Positions 5,644 through 10,202 of a stretch of 10,202 bases of DNA are shown piece after piece. Each line of letters opens with the position of its first letter. Position 1 is the stretch's first letter. A model generated the notes under the pieces. It worked only from the letters and a program-made list of their open reading frames with translations. It did not search any database and was not told the DNA's origin. This DNA comes from Methanomicrobiales archaeon (GTDB lineage: Archaea > Halobacteriota > Methanomicrobia > Methanomicrobiales > JACTUA01). Made by a program: the position numbers and the translations under genes. Location of the stretch: positions 1-10,202 of the forward strand of contig JAJRCL010000016.1 of NCBI GenBank assembly GCA_028679035.1, written 5' to 3'.

Positions 5644-5649
5644 CTCACC
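5644..5649 (-). promoter_or_regulatory. Ribosome binding site deciding the thioredoxin start
   Basis: On the minus strand GGTGAG lies six bases before the TTG at 5637. It is the main reason for choosing the non-ATG start over the ATG at 5760. Confidence 0.65.
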
Positions 5650-5673
5650 AGATCTGTTCTGAGGGTCAAAGAA

Positions 5674-5682
5674 TAGATAAAG
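5674..5682 (-). promoter_or_regulatory. Candidate internal TATA box for thioredoxin-npdG
   Basis: CTTTATCTA on the minus strand, preceded by an A-rich AACAACAAC stretch resembling a BRE. Transcription would begin near 5652, about 15 nt before the TTG. It suggests a separate transcript for the thioredoxin and the genes after it, in addition to read-through from secD. Confidence 0.45.
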
Positions 5683-5707
5683 GTTGTTGTTTTTCGGGTG
5701 ACGTTTT

Positions 5708-5722
5708 CCTCCTCCGAGGAGG
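5708..5722 (-). repeat. GC-rich hairpin between secD and thioredoxin genes
   Basis: A near-perfect palindrome (CCTCCTC, one base, GAGGAGG on the plus strand) lies 9 nt past the secD stop codon. In the minus-strand mRNA it can form a 6-bp stem with a 3-nt loop. The 3' arm reads GGAGGAGG, a full match to the archaeal anti-SD, yet no start codon follows at a usable distance. AAAA rather than U follows, so it is not a typical terminator. It may protect the secD 3' end or sequester ribosome binding. Confidence 0.45.
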
Positions 5723-5731
5723 GGATGTCCG

Positions 5732-7225
5732 TCACTTCTTCTTTCTGCCTTTCGCTTCATCTGCTGCCGGAGGATTCAGCGAGAGGATCTGCATGATAAT
5801 CCTCCCATATGCCGGCCGCGTAATACCGATACCGACCAGAACACCGAGGATCGTGATAATTGCAAACCCGCGGAGTGTCGAAAGCGGCATCAGTGCAAGG
5901 GGGACCATGGCGATGAATACCGTTGCAGCAGAGGCCACGATGATCGTAAGTGCTCTCGACAGCCGTTTCAGGTAGAGGTTCGGCGAGGGAACCTTCCCTT
6001 CGTGCAGGATCTCGTCCGTGATGATCACCAGCTGGTCGATGCCGGTCCCGAGTACCGCGATCAGGCCAGCGATGGACGCGAGATCCAGTTGCAGGATGAA
6101 CCTTGAGATGCCGAGGAGAATGATGATCTCTGAGGCATTGATGAACACCATGGGGAGAACGATGCCGGGCTCCCGGTACCGGTAATATATCACCAGTCCG
6201 ACCGCGAGGAGAGCAAAAACCCCGGCAAGGATGGACATGGTCTTGAACTTCTCCGAGAGCGGCGCAGGGATGAACCAGGAGGATCCGGCAATAACGTCCA
6301 CCGGCAGAGCCCCGGCCCGCAGGTGAATTTCAAGGTTCCGGGCAGCGGTCAGCCCGGCATCCCCGGATCCCGTTGATGCAGAAAGCTGGCGCACCACATT
6401 GTTCTGCAGTTCGGTGGCGAGATCCGGTGAAAGCGGGGCACTGTACACGGTCAGGTTATCCAGGATCATCATGAGTTCATGATCTTTTGGATTGGTCACC
6501 GCCCCAGTTGCGATACATGCCTCCCGGAAAGCAACGGCTCCTTCATCGGAAAGGGTAAAGGGAACAGCCCAGACCTGGTTCGCCGGTCCCGTCGAGGGTA
6601 CACCGACGCTGGTGATCGCATCCCCGTACAGGACATGCTGGGTCTGGTTCCCGGCAACGACGATGCGGATCTCAAACCTCCCCTGTTTGCCCACGATCGC
6701 CTGGGCTTCCTGCAGGCTGGTACCGGCCAGTTCCACGATGACATAGTTGGTGACACCGGACAGGCTGGTGAGCGTCGTCACCCGGGCACCCTGTGTGCCT
6801 AATGCATTGACCTTGTTTTCCAGGATGCGTTTGATCTCTTCGCCGGTTGTCTGTGAGACTCCCTGCTCATACGACGTGAGGGTGCCGCCATTCTCGGTAC
6901 AGATGCGGGCAAGATCGTCACGCGGAATCAGTGCGCGGACTTCCATCCGGTTTGGTTCGATCTGGTAGACCTCGGCATCCGTCGCATTGCGCACGTCCTG
7001 AATAAAGGCATCCACAGAACGGGTGGTCTGGAAACCGACAACCGCGGCCTTGAACTCCAGCTGCAGCGATGTACCGGACTGCAGCTCGAGCCCGTACTGC
7101 AGGTTTGTTTCCAGCTTCCCGTTTTCAAAATGCGGGTAGATGGCAATGATGGATCCCAGTACGAGGATAATGAGAAGGGCTACCCGCCAGTCCTTCAGGA
7201 TGGCGATCATATTTTCCCGCTTCAT
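5732..7225 (-). CDS. secD: Preprotein translocase subunit SecD
   Basis: 497 residues from the ATG at 7225. The frame is open to 7315, but the ATG at 7225 overlaps the secF stop as ATGA and has GGGGGC just upstream. SecD with SecF aids protein export through SecYEG from the outer membrane face. The layout is typical: one N-terminal membrane helix (about 15-31), then a large external region that starts with YGLELQSGTSLQLEF (44-58, the D1 motif) and runs to about 325. Five helices follow (about 330-348, 354-374, 378-403, 425-447, 453-475), with the fourth-helix motif GTGIDQLVIITDE (394-406). The C-terminus is short and basic. Archaea lack the bacterial YajC partner, and none is seen. The last codons overlap the longer thioredoxin reading frame. 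Confidence 0.93.
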   Translation of the reverse strand: MKRENMIAILKDWRVALLIILVLGSIIAIYPHFENGKLETNLQYGLELQSGTSLQLEFKAAVVGFQTTRSVDAFIQDVRNATDAEVYQIEPNRMEVRALIPRDDLARICTENGGTLTSYEQGVSQTTGEEIKRILENKVNALGTQGARVTTLTSLSGVTNYVIVELAGTSLQEAQAIVGKQGRFEIRIVVAGNQTQHVLYGDAITSVGVPSTGPANQVWAVPFTLSDEGAVAFREACIATGAVTNPKDHELMMILDNLTVYSAPLSPDLATELQNNVVRQLSASTGSGDAGLTAARNLEIHLRAGALPVDVIAGSSWFIPAPLSEKFKTMSILAGVFALLAVGLVIYYRYREPGIVLPMVFINASEIIILLGISRFILQLDLASIAGLIAVLGTGIDQLVIITDEILHEGKVPSPNLYLKRLSRALTIIVASAATVFIAMVPLALMPLSTLRGFAIITILGVLVGIGITRPAYGRIIMQILSLNPPAADEAKGRKKK

Positions 7226-8130
7226 TTTGTGCCCCCGGTGCGGGAAGCATTCTGTTTCGTTGCGCCTTTTTTCGGAACATCCTGTTTTGATTCTCCGCGC
7301 CCGCCCAGATACCATTTGATGATCGCGGCGTTCGTAAGCCAGGTGTTCATGATATCGAATGCAAGACCGAGCAGGAGTACCGTCGATATCTCATTGATGA
7401 TCAGGATGTTCCCGTACCAGGAAACGACCCACATCGCCGCCGCCGCAGCAATGGCCGTGCTGGTCATAATGATACCCGTGTGGAATGCCCCTGCCAGCTT
7501 GTCTTCCAGCTTTCCCTGCCGTTTGATGGTCCGCATGGTGAGGAGGATATCGCTGTCCACCGAATACCCGATCAGCATCAGGAGGGCTGCCGTTGTGCCC
7601 AGCGTCAGGGGAAGCCCGAGCACGTTCATCGCGGCAGCGGTCATTGCGATGTCCGCGAATGCAGAGAGGACGACCGCTGCCGAAGGCACAAAGGAGCGGA
7701 AGGTGATGAAAACAACCACCGTCATGCCGATGAACGAGAGCAGCAGCGCTTCAAGTGCAAGCCCCTGAAGGTTTTTCCCGAATGACGCCCCGATATGGAA
7801 AATATTCGAATCGGGATATCGTGTGTCGATAAGGGCATTCAGGGCCGTCGTATCATCCATCGCACGGAATTCGAGGTACTTTCCGTTCGTGACATCACGG
7901 ACCGTTTCCAGAGGATAACCGCTGAAAACCGCGAATATCTGCTCGGTCGTTTCCGTCGTCGTGATCGTTACCGTCTCCCCTCCGGTAAAATCGATACCCG
8001 GCCGGACCGGAAGGCCGGTGGATGCCATAGTGATGGCGAGAGAAATCAGCGCAAGCACAAGCAGGATCAGGGGTATAATGACCATCTGCTTCGGTGTATA
8101 GCGATTGACGTCATAAGCGGGGAGCTGCAT
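7222..8130 (-). CDS. secF: Preprotein translocase subunit SecF
   Basis: 302 residues from the ATG at 8130; an in-frame stop lies 15 bases upstream, so this is the only ATG start. It has an N-terminal helix (about 16-36), then the conserved GIDFTGGE (45-52) opening the external domain, and five helices from about 123 on. The fourth-helix motif GYSVDSDILLTMRTIKR (188-204) is the counterpart of GTGIDQLVIITDE in SecD. The cytoplasmic tail after 278 is rich in Lys, Gly and Ser, longer than in a minimal SecF. No SD is visible. A weak CTTAAG (8155-8160) is centred 27 nt upstream, so a leaderless mRNA is likely. The stop overlaps the secD start by four bases, ensuring linked expression. Confidence 0.93.
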   Translation of the reverse strand: MQLPAYDVNRYTPKQMVIIPLILLVLALISLAITMASTGLPVRPGIDFTGGETVTITTTETTEQIFAVFSGYPLETVRDVTNGKYLEFRAMDDTTALNALIDTRYPDSNIFHIGASFGKNLQGLALEALLLSFIGMTVVVFITFRSFVPSAAVVLSAFADIAMTAAAMNVLGLPLTLGTTAALLMLIGYSVDSDILLTMRTIKRQGKLEDKLAGAFHTGIIMTSTAIAAAAAMWVVSWYGNILIINEISTVLLLGLAFDIMNTWLTNAAIIKWYLGGRGESKQDVPKKGATKQNASRTGGTK

Positions 8131-8283
8131 ATCGTATTCATTTTGTCATGATCCCTTAAGGTGATTTCTCCCCTCCCGGCATATTCCCATCCGGGTTTCC
8201 GTAGAGTAACCTCCGGTTGCGCAAAATGCGGGAGATAATCCATTCTCCAGCCAAAAGAGGGTCTGTGCACGTTCCGCTATGAA

Positions 8284-8299
8284 TATTTTCAGGAAAATA
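8284..8299. promoter_or_regulatory. 16-bp inverted repeat upstream of the DUF2551-rtcB promoter
   Basis: TATTTTC-AG-GAAAATA has perfect 7-bp arms with a 2-bp spacer and ends four bases before the BRE/TATA element at 8303-8319. A dimeric regulator bound here would sit just upstream of the transcription factors, the usual position of archaeal activators, though repression by overlap with the BRE is possible. The first gene of the operon encodes a winged-helix-like protein that could be the binder, which is only an inference. Confidence 0.4.
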
Positions 8300-8302
8300 A
8301 AT

Positions 8303-8319
8303 GAAAACCTTTATATAAA
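8303..8319 (+). promoter_or_regulatory. BRE and TATA box of the DUF2551-archaease-rtcB operon
   Basis: GAAAACC followed by TTTATATAAA (8310-8319) is a near-consensus archaeal promoter. The TATA centre is about 26 nt before the ATG at 8340, so transcription should start at or beside the start codon and give a leaderless mRNA. No SD is present, which agrees. Confidence 0.8.
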
Positions 8320-8339
8320 TCTCATGATCAACGCGGACT

Positions 8340-8657
8340 ATGCGATTTCCGTCTGAAATCATAAGGAAAGATATCGAAGCCCGCCTACGGGCGTATCTCT
8401 CCCGCGATAGAACTGGTGTCAGACGAGAACTGCTCGCTCTCTTCATCCGCATTAAATCGCTTACCATTCCCCAGATCTATGAAGCCCTGCACCGGCGCTT
8501 CTCCATTTCCTACCACTCAGTCGCCTCGATGGTCGGAATTATCGCCTCCCGTCTTGGGATCCTGCGGGCGAGCAAGAACCCGGAAGGGACAAACATGCTC
8601 TATGAACTGCGGGAAAAGTATGTAGAGATGGTCCGCCAGATCGTCCGGACGACCTGA
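8340..8657 (+). CDS. DUF2551 family winged-helix-like protein
   Basis: 105 residues. The sequence resembles DUF2551 (PF10826), a small family of methanogens with no known function. The N-terminal part (1-30) is basic and helical, with LRAYLSRDRTGVRRELLALF. Residues 31-80 read as a winged helix: LTIPQIYEALHRRFSISYHSVASMVGIIASRLGIL, where the second half would be the recognition helix and the charged ending NMLYELREKY the wing. I infer DNA or RNA binding from this pattern, not from known biology. The start is fixed by the TATA box 26 nt upstream. The gene leads a run with 13- and 15-bp gaps into the 89-residue protein, archaease and rtcB, so a role in controlling RNA ligation is possible. Confidence 0.8.
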   Translation: MRFPSEIIRKDIEARLRAYLSRDRTGVRRELLALFIRIKSLTIPQIYEALHRRFSISYHSVASMVGIIASRLGILRASKNPEGTNMLYELREKYVEMVRQIVRTT

Positions 8658-8670
8658 ATTCCCGGTATCC

Positions 8671-8940
8671 ATGCAGGACGATACAGACCAGGATACCCCG
8701 GTCTTTGATTTTACCGTCACGGAAGAGGTCCGGGAATATATCCGCTCACGACCGTGCGACCAGCGGTTGTGCACTTCGTGCGGTGGAGCTGTTCTCCTTC
8801 CGGTCACCCTGAAACCGCCAAAACCGTCGGATTTCCAGATCGTTCTCAACGACCGCACCCTCTACATCTCCCGTTTTCAGGCCCGGTATATCCGCACGAT
8901 CCATGCCGGCATGATCCCCCGGTTTTATCGCCACCGCTGA
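8671..8940 (+). CDS. Hypothetical 89-residue protein with a C-x4-C-x2-C motif
   Basis: I do not recognise this protein with certainty. The first 28 residues are acidic (MQDDTDQDTPVFDF, then a helix EEVREYIRSR). Then comes PCDQRLCTSCGGAVLLPVTLK with Cys29, Cys34 and Cys37, which could bind zinc or a metal with another ligand. Next is KPPKPSDFQIVLND and an ending rich in aromatic and basic residues, ISRFQARYIRTIHAGMIPRFYRHR. There is no signal peptide or membrane segment. The real-gene case rests on position and spacing: it fills the space between the DUF2551 gene and archaease with gaps of 13 and 15 bp, on the same strand, and its sequence looks protein-like. No clear SD precedes the ATG. Three cysteines suggest an incomplete zinc site or one completed by a histidine or partner. 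Confidence 0.68.
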   Translation: MQDDTDQDTPVFDFTVTEEVREYIRSRPCDQRLCTSCGGAVLLPVTLKPPKPSDFQIVLNDRTLYISRFQARYIRTIHAGMIPRFYRHR

Positions 8941-8955
8941 CATGGTATCATTGCC

Positions 8956-9363
8956 ATGGCAATTGTTGAACTTCCACATACCGCCGACGTAATGTTCCGG
9001 ATCACTGCGGACCGGATCGAAGGGCTGTTCGAAGATGCGGTCAGGGCAATGTTCCAGACGATGTACGGTTCCTGTGCCGTAACGCCGTCTCTGGAAAGAC
9101 AGATTTCTCTGTCGGCTGACGATCCCGAGATGCTGCTCGTGGACTTTCTCTCCGAGCTGCTGTACCTTTCCGAGGTGGAAGATCTCGTCATCTGCGCAGC
9201 ATCGGTTTCTCTCGACGGGACAACACTCACGGCGACGGTGCGGGGTGAGCCGTTCGACCCGGCCCGGCACCAGGGCCGTGAGATTAAGGGCATATCTTTT
9301 TCCAACCTGCAGATCCACAAAAAGGACGGGGAGTATGTACTGGAAATCATCTTTGACGTGTGA
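8956..9363 (+). CDS. Archaease, activator of the RNA ligase RtcB
   Basis: 135 residues, the usual size of archaease (PF01951). The protein helps RtcB take up GTP and metal so that it forms the RtcB-guanylate, allows turnover and widens nucleotide use. Visible signatures are the N-terminal ELPHTADVMFRI (5-16) with Asp11, the helix GLFEDAVRAMFQTMYG (23-38), LLVDFLSELLYLSEVE (60-75), the acidic turn GEPFDPARH (97-105), EIKGISFSNLQI (108-119) and the terminal IIFDV with Asp134. The two aspartates are at the positions of the metal-binding acidic cluster. The start ATG at 8956 keeps the whole first strand; no strong SD is seen. The stop codon lies three bases before the rtcB ATG, which supports joint translation. 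Confidence 0.92.
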   Translation: MAIVELPHTADVMFRITADRIEGLFEDAVRAMFQTMYGSCAVTPSLERQISLSADDPEMLLVDFLSELLYLSEVEDLVICAASVSLDGTTLTATVRGEPFDPARHQGREIKGISFSNLQIHKKDGEYVLEIIFDV

Positions 9364-9366
9364 GGG

Positions 9367-10202
9367 ATGCGTGTGGAACGGACGATAACCCGGATAAATG
9401 CATACGAGTGGGAAATCCCGATCGGTTATACGCCCGGGATGCGGGTGCCGGCCCGGTTTTTTCTTTCCGAGGCACTGCGTACGACGCTCGAAGACGGGGC
9501 TCTCAACCAGCTGGCCAACGTTGCAACACTTCCGGGCATCGTGAAGTACGCTCTTGCCATGCCCGACATTCACTGGGGATATGGATTTCCCATCGGTGGT
9601 GTCGCGGCCTTCCGGCGGGAGGACGGGATTATCTCTCCCGGAGGTGTCGGGTTCGACATCAACTGCGGCGTCCGTCTTATGACCACCCCCCTCGTCGTCA
9701 CGCAGCTGGACAAAAAACGGGAATTAATTGAGACGCTCTACCGCGAGGTCCCGACCGGAGTCGGGGCAAAATCGATGCTGCGGTTATCCGGTAAAGAGCT
9801 CGAGGAAATGATGCAGCAGGGATCGGCATGGGCCGTGGAACACGGGTATGGTATCCCGCAGGACGTCGATCACTGCGAAGAGGGAGGGAATATGCCGGGG
9901 GCGGACCCCGGCCAGGTGAGTGCAAAGGCACGCCAGCGGGGAATGCCCCAGAGCGGCACCCTGGGGGCCGGCAACCATTTTCTGGAAATACAGGAAGTCA
10001 AGGAGATCTATGATCCCACCGCGGCGGCAGCGTTCGGGCTGAAACCGGGGCAGATCTGTGTGATGATCCACTGCGGATCCCGCGGGCTCGGGCACCAGGT
10101 CTGCACCGATCACCTGAAAATCCTTGATGCCGCTACCCGCCGGTATGGGATTACTCTTCCTGATCGGCAGCTGGCGTGTGCGCCGGTCAGTTCTCCCGAA
10201 GG
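9367..10202 (+). CDS. rtcB: tRNA-splicing/RNA-repair ligase RtcB (3' end outside window)
   Basis: About 279 of roughly 480 residues are present; the frame runs off the window. RtcB joins 2',3'-cyclic phosphate or 3'-phosphate ends to 5'-OH ends with GTP and manganese, completing tRNA splicing in archaea. Visible parts are PDIHWGYGFPIGGVAAF (66-82), the metal site GFDINCGVR with Asp97 and Cys100, the GADP-x2-VSAKARQRG stretch (178-192), GTLGAGNHFLEIQ (197-209) with Asn203 and His204, and IHCGSRGLGHQV (234-245) with His235. These match Asp95, Cys98, Asn202, His203 and His234 of Pyrococcus RtcB. The guanylated histidine lies beyond the window. Unlike Pyrococcus, no intein interrupts the Cys100 region. 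The start may be the ATG at 9367 or the GTG at 9373, which has GAGGG six bases before it. Confidence 0.94.
   Translation, partial: MRVERTITRINAYEWEIPIGYTPGMRVPARFFLSEALRTTLEDGALNQLANVATLPGIVKYALAMPDIHWGYGFPIGGVAAFRREDGIISPGGVGFDINCGVRLMTTPLVVTQLDKKRELIETLYREVPTGVGAKSMLRLSGKELEEMMQQGSAWAVEHGYGIPQDVDHCEEGGNMPGADPGQVSAKARQRGMPQSGTLGAGNHFLEIQEVKEIYDPTAAAAFGLKPGQICVMIHCGSRGLGHQVCTDHLKILDAATRRYGITLPDRQLACAPVSSPE

Larger units (their letters stand above)
8131..8339. other. Intergenic region between divergent secF and DUF2551 genes
   Basis: 209 bp without a convincing gene. On the secF side only a weak TATA-like CTTAAG (8155-8160) is seen. The middle has no clear signal that I recognise. The right end holds a 16-bp inverted repeat and a strong TATA box for the RNA-ligation operon. 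Confidence 0.6.

Noticed and set aside
5638..5760. Longer thioredoxin starting at the ATG at 5760
   Set aside because: It would overlap secD and add 41 unlike residues. The TTG at 5637 has an SD and a promoter in place and gives the normal length.
7130..7768. 212-residue plus-strand frame across the secF-secD junction
   Set aside because: It is antisense to secF and secD; its hydrophobic and Ser/Ala-rich stretches mirror the membrane helices on the other strand.
8156..8467. 103-residue minus-strand frame upstream of secF
   Set aside because: It crosses the strong plus-strand promoter and the DUF2551 start, and its content is not recognisable.
8746..9573. 275-residue open frame on the minus strand across archaease and rtcB
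   Set aside because: It lies antisense to archaease, the 89-residue protein and the start of rtcB. Its translation is rich in His, Arg and Cys with no recognisable domain, which is typical of a shadow frame in GC-rich DNA.
1..10202. CRISPR array, tRNA or rRNA gene, transposon ends
   Set aside because: I looked for spaced direct repeats, tRNA arms with a conserved T-loop, rRNA segments and paired terminal repeats with a transposase and saw none. A tRNAscan and repeat search would confirm this.

Overview
The window looks like chromosomal DNA of a methanogenic euryarchaeon, most likely of the order Methanomicrobiales (inferred from gene content and moderate-to-high GC, not from a search). The signs are F420H2:NADP+ oxidoreductase, archaeal SecF/SecD, an AglJ-type glycosyltransferase, a DUF99 protein, a DUF2551 protein, an archaeal pilin and archaease/RtcB. 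Several genes have TATA boxes about 26 nt upstream of the start codon and no Shine-Dalgarno (SD) sequence, as expected for leaderless archaeal mRNAs.

Layout. (1) 1-1951, plus strand: a very AT-rich leader, then a secreted protein with a putative Cys-Gln thioester domain and a C-terminal WKNHP-type domain, then a type IV pilin-like protein. Each gene is followed by its own U-rich terminator. (2) 1939-3498: a divergent pair sharing a 39-bp AT-rich promoter region, a DUF99 protein on minus and an AglJ-like dolichol-phosphate glycosyltransferase on plus. The DUF99 gene overlaps the pilin gene tail to tail. (3) 3588-8130, minus strand: a tightly packed run read right to left as secF, secD, a 90-residue thioredoxin, npdG (fno), an endonuclease III-related glycosylase and a class II aldolase. 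Most junctions overlap or nearly touch, but the thioredoxin seems to have its own promoter. (4) 8340-10202, plus strand: a probable operon of a DUF2551 winged-helix-like protein, an 89-residue cysteine-motif protein, archaease and the RNA ligase rtcB, cut by the window end. A strong TATA box and a 16-bp inverted repeat precede it.

How the genes fit together. SecF/SecD export, the secreted thioester protein, the pilin and the AglJ enzyme all concern the cell envelope, though only secF-secD are clearly co-expressed. Thioredoxin and Fno are adjacent and could link F420H2 to NADPH and thiol redox. The class II aldolase may belong to the proposed lactaldehyde route to F420. Archaease and RtcB form the tRNA-splicing and RNA-repair ligation pair, here led by two uncharacterised small proteins, one of which could be a regulator. 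No tRNA, rRNA, CRISPR array, transposase or intein was seen. No gene-free stretch exceeds 300 bases.
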